Assembly: GCA_030425685.1 (NCBI GenBank)
Contig: JAUIAD010000014.1
Span: 24,596 to 88,595 of the forward strand
Length of the DNA: 64,000 bases
Direction: 5' to 3'
Source of the DNA: Gammaproteobacteria bacterium
Lineage (GTDB): Bacteria; Pseudomonadota; Gammaproteobacteria; Coxiellales; Coxiellaceae
Part shown: positions 43,232 to 59,800 of the stretch, piece after piece
Layout: every line of letters begins with the position of its first letter
How positions within the stretch are numbered: the first letter of the stretch is position 1
Notes under the pieces: model-generated
Databases searched by the model: none
Told to the model about the DNA's origin: nothing
What the model saw: the letters and a program-made list of their open reading frames with translations, nothing else
Position numbers and translations under genes: made by a program

Positions 43232-45646
43232 ATGAGCTACCAATACAAAAAAGAATTACACGACTTATTACCACCTTGCTTAACAATTTCACCCGAGCTG
43301 ACACCGTCACTAACCTTATTAAGTTACTCACCCTATTTTGTAAAATATAGCGATCCTTTAACAGGCTTTATTGCCAACGATAACCCAACCGAGGCTATTA
43401 TCAAACACCTGATACAAGACAAGGATCTGCCTACTACATTAATGTTATTGGTAGAAGCATACCCTTACCCAAAAGACCTAGTAAATACTGTGCTGGAGTC
43501 AGCTAATAGAAATGGAGTAGATCGAGATCCTAACAGCATACAACACTATCCTGAACATGGATTTATGAGAGTGCACTACCTTTTTTCTACTATCAGTAGA
43601 AGCAGGCATCTCAACCTACCTGACAACCTATATAGCAGCGAAGATCTTAATAAATTTCTCAGCAAATACGGCCTTGGTTCACAGTTTCAAGCAGGGTATG
43701 TTACGGAAGCATTTACCAGTATAGATTCTTTTAAAAATATTCAAGCCAATTTAAACAGCGCACGCAGAGATGATGGACTTGATAATTTATTGTTATTAGC
43801 CAGCTATTCGCCTAGACAAACTGGTTTTAGCACAATCAAAACATTATACCAATCTCACTTACTGAATATTACTGGAAAATACACCTTAAACAAACCTTTT
43901 CTATTTACATCAAATCCACACCATACGACTGCACCTAGCAGTGAAATCGTAGCTGATCTTGCCAATGACCAACCTCGCTTCTGCTCTCTCATAAACAGCA
44001 GCATTGGTGATTTAGTCCAAACTGCTGATTATAGCAGTGGCTTCCAGCAAATCTTTCAAAGCACTTATGAGCGACAAAATACATTTAAGGAGAATACAGA
44101 ATCTGAAGCCAATAAAGTAGTGACACAAATTCATTTAAGCGAAGAAACATTATTCCCAACCTCATTAAGCCACTGCATGTATTTTTCAATGATAAATAAT
44201 ATTAAGGATTTTTCACCCTTTAAGGACCAGATTAGAATGATCCAAGAAGAGGAGAATAAAATTTTAGAAAAAATTCATGACAATATAGTACGTGTGCTAG
44301 AAACAAAGGAAAAAATAAAACAACCCCTAACAGCAATTAGCGATTCAGCGCCTGTAGGTAATGCCAAGCATCTCTATGACACCAAACTTACGGATTGGGC
44401 TGCCGTATATACTAGTGCTAAAAAATTAAAAAAAGCTATGGATGGCACTGCTCCAACTAGTTGGAAAAGCCTTGGCAGCAGTCTTAGCACACAGACAAAT
44501 ACATTAAATTTATTTGGAAATTTAAGCATTATTATCCCCTCTTTACTACCCGCTATTTCTCTTTATGAGCTAAAGGATATAACTGATGAGAGACAACGAT
44601 ATATCATAGCGACAAAAGCCTTATCATCAATCATAAAAACAGCTGCAGGGGCAGTAAAAGTAGCTGCTTTATGGAGCTCTCATGCTGCCAGCGCCTTAGG
44701 CACTGTAACCATTGTTGCCTCAATGGCAACCTCTGTCTTATCCGTTATCCAAAAGGGGCTAGAGCTAAGAGACATTAACAACCACCTTAAAGATTACGCT
44801 AAAGTCGTGCTACCGATTTCAGAAGCACTTAGCCTTATTGTTGATCGAGGTGTTGTTATAAAAGATCAATATGGGCAGGAAATTTCTCAAGGCTTATATA
44901 ATCTCCTACTCTCAGATTTTAAAGAATTAAAAATCATTACTGATTTTATTATTGATCGCTATAAATTATTAAAATTTCGTGCAGAAGCTGATTTAGCTTT
45001 TGAAGCATCCATGGCTGCGCTCGTCTTAATTGGTGGTGCAGTGGGATTAGCGACTTGTGGTACGGTTGCTGCGGCTACGACCCTAGTAGCAGGTGTATCA
45101 AAGGCCTTATATTCTACCGCAAAGGCTGCAGATAAATTAGCGCGCTATCATGATAAAACAAAAGAGTTTATACAATTTTATGACCGCTCCTTATCACAGG
45201 CACATTCTGGCGCACCGCAAGAAAAAGGTATTTTCTCACGTACCGTTAAATTATTAGACTGGGCCTCTGAGACTAACACCAACCTAATAAAAGCAAAAAC
45301 AACACGACTATTTCATAGCACATTAACACAAACTAGCGGCGCCTTGACCGGCGCCACTCTTGATGATTATCGCAGAGTGCAACTAGCTACATTTCGCATT
45401 TCAGCAGTGGTCCGCTACAAAACCACACCAGCCATTCAAGATGACGCTGTTGTAAAAGCTTATGTGGCTATTGCAGAATTACTTGGGAAAGCTATGGATA
45501 GCAAGGAAAAAGATTTAAAAGCATTAATCGAGCAACAACACTTTGTTCCTACAGCAATGGTAGATCATTCGCTAAGCGCGACTACGGGAGCCTATGATAC
45601 TGAATACAAAAGGCTAGTGATTAAAGCTGCTAAAAAAATCAAGTGA
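43232..45646 (+). CDS. Large orphan protein with two membrane regions
   Basis: 804 aa from ATG 43232 (GGGAG site; an in-frame GTG at 43217 is less likely). No family recognised and no signal peptide. Hydrophobic segments occur at about 430-450 (LFGNLSIIIPSLLPAISLY), 470-510 (Ala/Val-rich), and 590-630 (ALVLIGGAVGLATCGTVAAATTLVAG). A charged coiled-coil-like stretch is near 345-375. The layout of a long soluble head plus late Gly/Ala membrane hairpins matches pore-forming or membrane-targeted effectors, but this is inference. Third gene with the paired-palindrome promoter. Ends in TGA. Confidence 0.75.
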   Translation: MSYQYKKELHDLLPPCLTISPELTPSLTLLSYSPYFVKYSDPLTGFIANDNPTEAIIKHLIQDKDLPTTLMLLVEAYPYPKDLVNTVLESANRNGVDRDPNSIQHYPEHGFMRVHYLFSTISRSRHLNLPDNLYSSEDLNKFLSKYGLGSQFQAGYVTEAFTSIDSFKNIQANLNSARRDDGLDNLLLLASYSPRQTGFSTIKTLYQSHLLNITGKYTLNKPFLFTSNPHHTTAPSSEIVADLANDQPRFCSLINSSIGDLVQTADYSSGFQQIFQSTYERQNTFKENTESEANKVVTQIHLSEETLFPTSLSHCMYFSMINNIKDFSPFKDQIRMIQEEENKILEKIHDNIVRVLETKEKIKQPLTAISDSAPVGNAKHLYDTKLTDWAAVYTSAKKLKKAMDGTAPTSWKSLGSSLSTQTNTLNLFGNLSIIIPSLLPAISLYELKDITDERQRYIIATKALSSIIKTAAGAVKVAALWSSHAASALGTVTIVASMATSVLSVIQKGLELRDINNHLKDYAKVVLPISEALSLIVDRGVVIKDQYGQEISQGLYNLLLSDFKELKIITDFIIDRYKLLKFRAEADLAFEASMAALVLIGGAVGLATCGTVAAATTLVAGVSKALYSTAKAADKLARYHDKTKEFIQFYDRSLSQAHSGAPQEKGIFSRTVKLLDWASETNTNLIKAKTTRLFHSTLTQTSGALTGATLDDYRRVQLATFRISAVVRYKTTPAIQDDAVVKAYVAIAELLGKAMDSKEKDLKALIEQQHFVPTAMVDHSLSATTGAYDTEYKRLVIKAAKKIK

Positions 45647-45734
45647 TTTTAACTAGAATTTTTTATAGTCATACAGATAAAATATATAACCCTAAAAAAA
45701 TATTTTTATCGTTAATAAACATCTATAACCAGAG

Positions 45735-46802
45735 CTAATTAAAACTCTTCACTAGCTCATTAACACCGGCCTTGATCGTGGTGATAATATCAGCCGCCGA
45801 TTTATCACTACACAGATAAGCTGATTGCCCTGACCACATTGACATAAATTCTGTATTTTCTTGCTCAGCAGCTGCGGCTCTGATGGCCTTTGTAATACGG
45901 CCTTGAACAAGAAAGTCAGCACAGGAATCACAATACTGCGTGTAGTTTTTTGTAAAAGTATTTACAAGTGCGCGCGCATATTTACCCGTAAACGCCTTTG
46001 TTAAGACGGTATCGTCAGCCTTAACATTTAGGAGCGCATTTTTATACAGCGCTGAAATGGGCGATTCCGTACAAGTAAGAAAAGCGGTTCCCATTTGTAC
46101 GCCTTGCGCACCCAGCATCAATGCTGCCAATGTTGATCTTGCATCCATAATACTACCGGCAGCAACCACTGGACAATCTAAGTGATCTACTAACGCTGGT
46201 ATCAGTGCAAAACCACCTTTGATAGAAGATGTCGCTGCTTTTTGAAAAGTGCCTCGATGCCCACCCGCTTCAAAGGACTGCGCTACCACCACATCTACAC
46301 CCGTAGACTCAAGAAATTGACCTTCTTCTAAGGTCGTTGCTGTACCCATCACAATAGCGTTATTGTCCTTTAGCGCTGCTAACCACCGCTCTTCTAACGC
46401 TCCAAAGGTGAAACTAAAGACTGGAACATTTTCAGCTAAAATAACTTCTATTTGTTGTTCAAACACCACCGGCAAAGGTAATTGCGGAGGGATAATCTCT
46501 GTCTTTAGCTCATCCGCTATTGGTTTTAATTTCTCACAAATATGTTTAACCTCAGCCTCACTGGTGGTTATAGGCTCTGGAATCATTAAATTAATTGAAA
46601 AAGGCTTATCGGTTAAACGTCTAATTTTTTCAATACTCTCACGAAGTGCTGTAGGCGCCATTAATCCAGCCCCAAGCGACCCTAAGCCACCCGCATTAGA
46701 CACTGCAGCAACAAGCTCTGAGGAGGTGGATCCTGCCATGGGTGCTTGAATGATCGGTAAGGCGATATTGAGCATTTCAGTCAAAGCATTATTATTCCAC
46801 AT
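45735..46802 (-). CDS. Nitronate monooxygenase (2-nitropropane dioxygenase family)
   Basis: 355 aa. TIM-barrel flavoprotein pattern: LPIIQAPMAGSTSSELVAAVSNAGGLGSLGAG at the N-terminus, DVVVAQSFEAGGHRG (the conserved catalytic-region His in GGH) and PVVAAGSIMDARSTLAALMLGAQGVQMGTAFL (FMN phosphate-binding loop). Oxidises alkyl nitronates such as propionate-3-nitronate with O2, using FMN; detoxification in the cytoplasm. Stands alone between two orphan genes, with 101 bp to the next minus-strand gene upstream of it. Confidence 0.92.
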   Translation of the reverse strand: MWNNNALTEMLNIALPIIQAPMAGSTSSELVAAVSNAGGLGSLGAGLMAPTALRESIEKIRRLTDKPFSINLMIPEPITTSEAEVKHICEKLKPIADELKTEIIPPQLPLPVVFEQQIEVILAENVPVFSFTFGALEERWLAALKDNNAIVMGTATTLEEGQFLESTGVDVVVAQSFEAGGHRGTFQKAATSSIKGGFALIPALVDHLDCPVVAAGSIMDARSTLAALMLGAQGVQMGTAFLTCTESPISALYKNALLNVKADDTVLTKAFTGKYARALVNTFTKNYTQYCDSCADFLVQGRITKAIRAAAAEQENTEFMSMWSGQSAYLCSDKSAADIITTIKAGVNELVKSFN

Positions 46803-46903
46803 TTGTGCTTTCCTCCCTTTCAGTCAAGCCACTTCGATCGATAGTAATTGTAACAATACCATATCATCTGGCTTTACTACAAAAAAGCCACCCAGCTAAT
46901 ACA

Positions 46904-48454
46904 CTACCATTTCAATTTTCGACGTATCACACTACCAGCAGTCTTTTCTGGCTTTGCCGGGATCCTATCAATTTTTTGTTTTTGCTGCATTAGTTGGTCA
47001 TGCTGCCATGCACACTTAGTTTCTAGCTCTTGATTTTTTTGTCGCAATAAACTTTTTTCATGCTCACTACTGGCTTGCAATTCACCGAGCTGGCGTTGCA
47101 GTGCGGCGCGCTCCTTATACTCTCCGGCAACATAGGCCTCAAACTCCTCGTACATCTTGGCACGCACATCACTCTCTACTGCTGTTACCATATAGTCATG
47201 GACATACTGGCTAACGGCACTTTTAGCGCTATATAAGGCATCTCTAGCTAAATAACCACATTTCATCGCCATATTACTGCCAGGTACTTTATTTAACGCC
47301 CTTTGCATCCGTTCTCTCATCACTCTTTTGATATCTTGAATATAGCGCCAGTTATATTCATATATGCCATAAGCGGTCTGAGCTAAACCACCAAACAGCA
47401 CACAAGCACCTGCTGTACTAAGCATCCAATGCAAAAAGGTGCCAGCCAACGGTAGATACCATAACGCTGCACCACACCCTACCAAAAGCAAACCACCTGC
47501 ACACACTAACGAACCTTCTATAATATTACTGGCGCCGATCTGTGTATGCTTGACCACGGTAGCATTATATTTAAAATTACTTGCATAGTGCTTTAATTTT
47601 TCTGTTTGATCCAAAATATGCTTAATAGCTTCACCACGTTGCGCTAATACTAAAAACTTCCTATCGTTAATATCAGCCGCTGCAAGAATCTGACAGATTA
47701 CCCTCTTTCGCTTCCTAGCAGAACGAAGCGTTTCATACCTTTCGCGCAACTCCTCCAGATCACCATCGACTTGCTCACCTCCCCACTCATCGACTAATTC
47801 TGCCCATTCCAATTTACTTTCAGTTTTACGATATTCCTTATCAACAGCACGGTAAACCCTCTTAGCACCCTCATATTCTTTTTTTCGTTGATCTATGATC
47901 ACTTCCCTATCCTTAAGCTGTTGTACGCGAACCTCCTCCGCATCAGAAAACTGCTTTAACCGCTTTTGTAGAATTCGCTGTTGCGTTTCTGACAAATCAC
48001 TCAATAAATCAGCATGGACATCAACCCTTGCTTGCCGCAATGTCAAAATACGCGCTACACAAAAGCAAAGGCGACGCTGGTTTCCTGGCGACCATTTTGT
48101 TTGGTCAATATTACCTATTGTTACTTGATTGGGATCTTGTTGGTCTGCTGGTAGTTGTTCATTGAGCCATTCGATTAAATAGCTATCATAGATCAATGCA
48201 TTTTTATACTGCGCATCCCAAGCATCAACTTCTGCGTAGGCTGCGTCACCTTGAAAGTCTACGCCGTTATCCAGATTTAAGGCAATATTTCGTAGCTCGT
48301 CTAATGCTCGATTATTATCAATGGACTGATCAAAAAGCGCTAGCTTATCGCCTGCATTATCGACTATTCGTTCAGCCAGGTTATACAAGCCTTTTGCAAA
48401 CGAACTCTGTTGGAGGGCTTTTTTTGCCATGCCCACGGCTATCTCTTCTTGCAT
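46904..48454 (-). CDS. Coiled-coil protein with central membrane hairpin
   Basis: 516 aa from ATG 48454 (AAGGG site; the frame extends 8 codons further only with a TTG). Residues about 140-260 are a charged coiled coil. A strong double membrane segment covers about 311-364 (LVCAGGLLLVGCGAALWYLPLAG, MLSTAGACVLFGGLAQTAYG). A second coiled coil (about 430-490) is near the C-terminus, which is basic (KPEKTAGSVIRRKLKW). No signal peptide. The topology, two cytosolic coiled coils around a hairpin, recalls inclusion-membrane or vacuole-membrane effector proteins; family unknown. Confidence 0.75.
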   Translation of the reverse strand: MQEEIAVGMAKKALQQSSFAKGLYNLAERIVDNAGDKLALFDQSIDNNRALDELRNIALNLDNGVDFQGDAAYAEVDAWDAQYKNALIYDSYLIEWLNEQLPADQQDPNQVTIGNIDQTKWSPGNQRRLCFCVARILTLRQARVDVHADLLSDLSETQQRILQKRLKQFSDAEEVRVQQLKDREVIIDQRKKEYEGAKRVYRAVDKEYRKTESKLEWAELVDEWGGEQVDGDLEELRERYETLRSARKRKRVICQILAAADINDRKFLVLAQRGEAIKHILDQTEKLKHYASNFKYNATVVKHTQIGASNIIEGSLVCAGGLLLVGCGAALWYLPLAGTFLHWMLSTAGACVLFGGLAQTAYGIYEYNWRYIQDIKRVMRERMQRALNKVPGSNMAMKCGYLARDALYSAKSAVSQYVHDYMVTAVESDVRAKMYEEFEAYVAGEYKERAALQRQLGELQASSEHEKSLLRQKNQELETKCAWQHDQLMQQKQKIDRIPAKPEKTAGSVIRRKLKW

Positions 48455-48602
48455 ATGTTTTACCCTTTTTTCAACCAAATAATGTATATAATATTTACTA
48501 TTCTTGACGAGAACTTAACCATTATTTGACAGATTATGACAGAATGTGATTTTTCAACATTTCGACTTCAAAGATAGGGCGGCTGAACCAAGTACGATAT
48601 TG

Positions 48603-48662
48603 AACTATGCATCTCTATCTGTATAATGCATAGTTATACAAATTACGCATAGTAAGGCATAG
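48603..48662 (+). promoter_or_regulatory. GCATAG repeat operator overlapping the ATPase start region
   Basis: AACTATGCAT (48603-48612) and ATGCATAGTT (48626-48635) are perfect inverted 10-mers. CGCATAGT (48646-48653) and GGCATAG (48656-48662) follow directly up to the ATG at 48665. Such an array over the ribosome site suggests autorepression. Confidence 0.6.
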
Positions 48663-48664
48663 AA

Positions 48665-49768
48665 ATGGATATTTGGTATTTCCCCAGAGCAGCGTTAGCG
48701 CAGCAATATCTTAATATACTAGACATAGAGATATCACCTAACCTTGCCATTATCGCGCCGCGCAGAAAGGGCAAAACCTTATTTGTATTAAAAGATATCT
48801 CAACCCTAGCCAAGAAAAAAAATTATATCCCCATTTATGCCAGCCTATGGCAAAATATTAACGAACCGCATGAGGGGCTAATACTTGCACTTGAAGAAGC
48901 ACTCAATGCGCTTGACAAAAAAATACCTTTTAGCCGCTTGCTAAATACAAAAATCAAAAAGGCATCATTGGGCAACGAGCTAATCGGCAAAGTGGAAGTA
49001 GAACTTGCTGATAAGCCAAAAAAACCGGCCAATAAAGACTTACTTTATATTGACCAGCTACTCACAAAATTGCAACGAAAGGCCAAAAATAAAACGGTAC
49101 TGTTAATTATTGACGAGGTACAACACCTTGCCACTTCATCTCATTTTGATGCACTAACATACGCACTAAGAACAATGCTAGACAAAAGACAAGGCGATAT
49201 TAAATCCATATTTACTGGCTCCTCAAGGCACTATATGAATTTATTATTTAACGAAACACGCTCTCCATTTTATAATTTTGTTGAGCTTGTCCCATTCCCA
49301 GAATTGGACAATGATTTTCTAAGCTTTCTAGCAAACAATTTAGCTGAACGATATCAAATATCAGTTTCAAAAAACAAATTACACAAGGCTTTTTCCGCAC
49401 TTGACTATTCACCCTACTGGATGATGAAAGTCATCAGTCATATTATTACTTTTGATGATAGCCTAAATGGATCCTTAGAGTATGTTCTACAACTTATTGA
49501 GGCAGCCGAAGATTTTCAACAGATCATCAAGAAATTAAAACCGATAGATAAAATTGTTTACCTGGCTTTATCGGAAGGGAAAAGCCCGTTTGCAAAAACG
49601 CTATTAAAGAAAATCGAACTTGAAACTTCCGTTAAAGGCATTTACCCCAATGTACAAAGATCATTGCAACGCTTAATAGGGAAATCTTTAGTGAGCCAAA
49701 TTGCAAAAGGGGAATATAAAATAGAGAAACCTGGCTTAAAACGATATTTAGAGAGGTCAAGCCTTTAG
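48665..49768 (+). CDS. AAA-type ATP-binding protein
   Basis: 367 aa. Walker A is APRRKGKT (31-38), Walker B is LLIIDEVQHL (about 148-157), and FTGSSRHYM resembles the sensor-1 loop of STAND/AAA_14-like ATPases. The C-terminal 110 residues look like a winged helix (KGIYPNVQRSLQRLIGKSLVSQI, then KGEYKIEKPGLKRYL), which fits DNA binding at its own operator. These solitary ATPases are often mobile and poorly understood. No partner gene is adjacent. Compare the AAA_14 gene at 6896, which has a similar repeat cluster at its start. Confidence 0.8.
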   Translation: MDIWYFPRAALAQQYLNILDIEISPNLAIIAPRRKGKTLFVLKDISTLAKKKNYIPIYASLWQNINEPHEGLILALEEALNALDKKIPFSRLLNTKIKKASLGNELIGKVEVELADKPKKPANKDLLYIDQLLTKLQRKAKNKTVLLIIDEVQHLATSSHFDALTYALRTMLDKRQGDIKSIFTGSSRHYMNLLFNETRSPFYNFVELVPFPELDNDFLSFLANNLAERYQISVSKNKLHKAFSALDYSPYWMMKVISHIITFDDSLNGSLEYVLQLIEAAEDFQQIIKKLKPIDKIVYLALSEGKSPFAKTLLKKIELETSVKGIYPNVQRSLQRLIGKSLVSQIAKGEYKIEKPGLKRYLERSSL

Positions 49769-49824
49769 CTTATATTCATTGGGAGCTACGTTGAATATTA
49801 GCAAAAGACTTGACCTCTTAACTG

Positions 49825-50223
49825 TTAGCCTCTCATTAGAATCGCTTTACCAGCACCGAACGGCTTAAGAACATAACCCGTATTATCTCTATTAAGTGCG
49901 GTTACCGTACCAGTATTGAGGTAGATAACAAGCGTGCCGACATCAATAGGAGAAGCAGAATCCGTTTGTGCGTAAATTTCAGCAGCGCAAACATCCGTGA
50001 TTTCATTAGTGGTATTATGGCAAGTATTAACCACACTTGCCCAATCTAAAGACCAAACAGAATTTGCTGCAATTGGGCTACCAGTCAGCGCACCATGAAT
50101 AGCCGCATCAGATTCATGGTCAGTGGCATTAATTAGCTGCAAAGAGTGTGGTGCTGCCTGAGAAACCCCTAAGCACGCTCCCAAACCAATTGCTAAAGCT
50201 GTCATTAGTATTTTTTTCATCAT
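49825..50223 (-). CDS. Small exported protein
   Basis: 132 aa; ATG 50223 or the adjacent ATG 50220, behind AAGGGAG. Signal peptide MMKKILMTALAIGLGACLGVSQA, cleaved before APHS. The mature protein has two Cys (VNTCHN, TDVCAA) at a spacing suited to a disulfide and a beta-rich profile. No family recognised. Periplasmic or secreted. It is encoded divergently from gltB. Confidence 0.75.
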   Translation of the reverse strand: MMKKILMTALAIGLGACLGVSQAAPHSLQLINATDHESDAAIHGALTGSPIAANSVWSLDWASVVNTCHNTTNEITDVCAAEIYAQTDSASPIDVGTLVIYLNTGTVTALNRDNTGYVLKPFGAGKAILMRG

Positions 50224-50376
50224 TTACTCCCTTATTATCAAAACATTAAGATACTTATTCTGTCATGTATTCTGCATTGACTCAATCAGTTAAGTATCTA
50301 GAAATGAAAAAAATAAGTTAAGAGAAAATTAATATGCTATATTAATCCTTCGTATCGACAGTCTAGCGGAGCATTA

Positions 50377-56230
<5,854 letters not shown>

Positions 56231-56898
56231 AAAACGTCACTGCCAGACCTGCTGGCAAATGAGCTGCTTACAGATACCGGTGAGTGTGCTTTTAAAAATT
56301 GATCATACACTGTGTCATTAAAACATGCCTTAGAAACTCTTATAAAAAAATTATAAATTCAGCTAATGTCAGCGGGAGCTATCAGTATATCATTGTTGGT
56401 CGACAACCCCCCCCAGCAGGTTAATTATAAATTGGCTGCTAAATGAAAAGGATGCCCGCAATCATGTTGCAAAATAAAAGGATTAGGCAATGGAACAATA
56501 TGTTTTACAAACAACATCGCCTACATCCACATACATTCCACCCATGAAGTATAATGCTGCCATACGAAAAATATCGGAAACAACAGGGAAGTTGGATCTC
56601 TGGCTATTAGCTCAATCTCATCAGCTCGTTGCAATGAAACAGAAATATCAGCAGGTTGGAAGAATTTTTGCTTTATAGTCTTTATGTTATTAAATAGAGA
56701 TTGATCGTACCTAACGTTCACATCTAAGCCTGTTATGTATTCAACATGCCTTTTACTGCTAACACCACCTCTAGATTTAAGGGCAATTTTAGTCTAATTG
56801 TCTATATTATAAAATGTGAGCCACAAAGGACTCTCCGATCTGTCGCGGCAAAAACCGAACAAGACAACCATGATCGAAGCGTCCTGGAGATTGTCGAG
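56231..56898. other. Upstream region of the giant adhesin gene
   Basis: 668 bp. Open frames of about 62-66 codons on either strand (56490-56721) have no ribosome sites and overlap each other; I do not call them. The adhesin frame is open up to ATG 56746, but only ATG 56899 has a GGAG site. No clear operator was seen. Confidence 0.4.
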
Positions 56899-59800
56899 AT
56901 GCCCAAAAAAAATATTGATAATCAGCATGTTGGCAGGCAGCCCAGCCATTTAGCCGCCCTGGAAAGACGGATAATGCTCGACGCAGCTGCCGTTCCAGCG
57001 GCTGCTGCAGCAGAGGCGGCTGCTGAAACGGCCGAAGCACTAGAAGCCTCTGTTGATGCTGGATTGGTAAAAGAGTCTCCTCAGGCGGTAGCAGGTGCAA
57101 GCCCGCAACAATCTCTAGGTGATAGTAGCCAGCCAGAAATTGTTAAAGAAATTTCCATCCAAAGTGGTGCTGAAATGGTCTTTATAGATGCGCGCGTTGA
57201 TGATGCTGGTGCATTGATGACTGGTATCAACCCAAATGCCGAAGTTTATATGCTAGAAGGTAATCGGGATGGGGTTGAGCAAATTGAGGAAATTTTATCA
57301 AATCGCTCGGATGTAGGCGCTATTCATATCGTCGCTCATGGAAGCCAGAACAGCTTGCAGCTGGGTAACTCAGAATTGAATGTTAATACTATAAGTGGCC
57401 AGTATGCCACTGCCCTGGCCAATATTGGCGCATCCTTAAATTCAGAAGCAGATATCCTTATATATGGCTGTAATTTTGCTCAGGGAGAACTTGGGCATTA
57501 TGCTGCTTCTTTATTGTCAGAGGCAACGGGAGCAGATGTCGCTGCCAGCACGGATAACACAGGGCATAGCGATTTAGGAGGTGACTGGGACTTAGAGCAT
57601 ACTACTGGCAGCATCGAAGCGGGCGTGGCATTCAGTACTGAGTCACAAGCCGACTTCATGGGCTTATTGCTTCTTGAAAACACCGATATTAGCGTTAGCT
57701 TGGGCGTGCCAGCCGAGTCGTTTATTGGTGAAAATTTCTCGTTTACCGTTACATTTGACAATACGGGTGACACTGGGGATATAGGGTACGGACCGTTTGT
57801 CGATTTAATTTTTCCAGTTAATGGCAAAGATGGCGTTAATGGTGCTGCAGCAGGTCCAAATCAAGTAGACGGAGTTGATTTTGCTGGCGCAACCTACCTT
57901 GGCACCCCAGTTACTGCAATTGAGCTTGTTTTCCCTGATGATGGGGGCGGCACTGGAACAGTAGATCATCCTTATGCAGTCGATAACACCGGCGCACCTT
58001 TACAAATCACTGGTATAACCGGTGATAAATTGGTGGTGCTGCAATTACCATTTGGTTCTTTCACTCCCGAGCAACCTTCAGCAGTGATTACAGTTAATGC
58101 GACGATGTCTAATTTAGCCGATCTAGGGGCTCCATTAACTATCGCAACACGTGGTGGTTTTCAGTTTGGCGCAGACCCGCTAGACAATCCAACCCTTCCT
58201 GATCCATCTATTGTAAGTGATTCGGCGGTCGATTCTTCTGACTGGGCAACCACGGGTAGTGTAACCCCAACTTTAATAGAGCTTACCAAAACATTTTCTG
58301 GTCCAGAAGATGAAACCGCAACAGGTCCTAACTTCGTTAATACGTATACGATAGATGTTGATATTGCTGATGGGCAAGCGGTTACCGACCTGGATATCGT
58401 TGATTTGTTACCGAATAATATTATTGTTACATCAGTACCAACAGTAAGTTTTTTGAGCGGGGCTACTGGTACTGTTAACGCCATTGCTCCAAACATTGTG
58501 GGGCCAGGTGGTCACGGTCCATTCAATACCCCCTTGAATGAATTAAGTGCGAATGTGGACGTTACTGCTGGAATGTCAGGAGGCACTGATGTCAGGGTTA
58601 CCTTTGATTTTTACGTAAACGAGTTTGATGCAAACGGTACTACTGATGATGATAGAGTTATTCCATTAAATGGAAATCATGGTAGCTCATTTTCTCAAAA
58701 TAACGCACTAGCCCAAGGTAATTGGACACCGCTCGATGCACGTGATCTGCCGGTAGTAGCAGATAATGCTGTTGCAGATCCTGCAGGCTTCGAGCATATT
58801 CTTGATGATAAATCAATTGCTATTCAGAAAAGCGTCTCTATCGTCAATGATCTAGGTGCTACAGGCGCATCTCCCGGTGACACATTGGAGTACACTTTTA
58901 ATTTTCAAATTTCAGATTACTTTACCTTTGGCGATCTTATCATCAATGATACGTTTCAAGATGGACAACGATTTGATTTTAGTCCCGGGAGCATACCTAC
59001 TTTCAGTATTACAGATTTTAATGGAACGGTTGCTGGCACTTTCGATGTAAACCCTGGCTTGAATCAAACACTAATTGTTGATGAGTCACAAATTGATTTG
59101 CTTGACACTGACGACCCCCAACCGGACGGCGCGTCGGATGGGTCTACATCATTAATTTTTTATGTTTCTAACGCAATGATAAACGCTGGTGCTGCAGACG
59201 GAATTTTACAGGGTGGCTTAAGTAATGGCCCTGTTAATTTAGGCGCTGCAACTGGCACTATTACCTTTCGCACAATTATACAAGATCAATTTGCCGACAC
59301 CTTCCCTTCTGGGGATCGCAGTGTAGACCAAGGCGATTTAATTTCAAATAATACCTTAAGCATTGGCGGTAATGTTTATCAGAATGCTGAAGGTGCATCT
59401 ATTGGCCCTGTTCTTGGTGCTGAAAATGATGACAGCTCGGCAAGTATCGAGATTGTTAGAGGTTCATTGTCAAAAAGTATTTACGCAGTCAATGGAGTGG
59501 CTCCAACAGTGATGGGCCCAAGTGGCTTGTTTGCCATCACACCAGGTGACGAGGTGACATATCGTTTACAGTACCAACTACCTTCGTCAGATATTGAAAA
59601 GTTAGTATTAACTGATTTTGTTCCCTTGCCTGTTTATGATGTACTGGATCCTGATGCAGATGGCGCAGGTGGCCCAGGCTGGACGTTTGATTCTACTGTA
59701 AGTGGGAGCGCACCGATAAGTGGAGTAGTTAAGCTAGGTCCAGATGATACTTTCTTTGCTTTATCTGCAATTTCACCATCAATATCAACGCTTAGTGGCA

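Noticed and set aside
56490..56721. Overlapping short frames on both strands before the adhesin
   Set aside because: Mutually exclusive, without ribosome sites or recognisable content.
56746..56898. Upstream ATG 56746 as the adhesin start
   Set aside because: The extension is in frame but has no Shine-Dalgarno and an atypical sequence; ATG 56899 has GGAG and fits the usual short lead to the LEPR motif.
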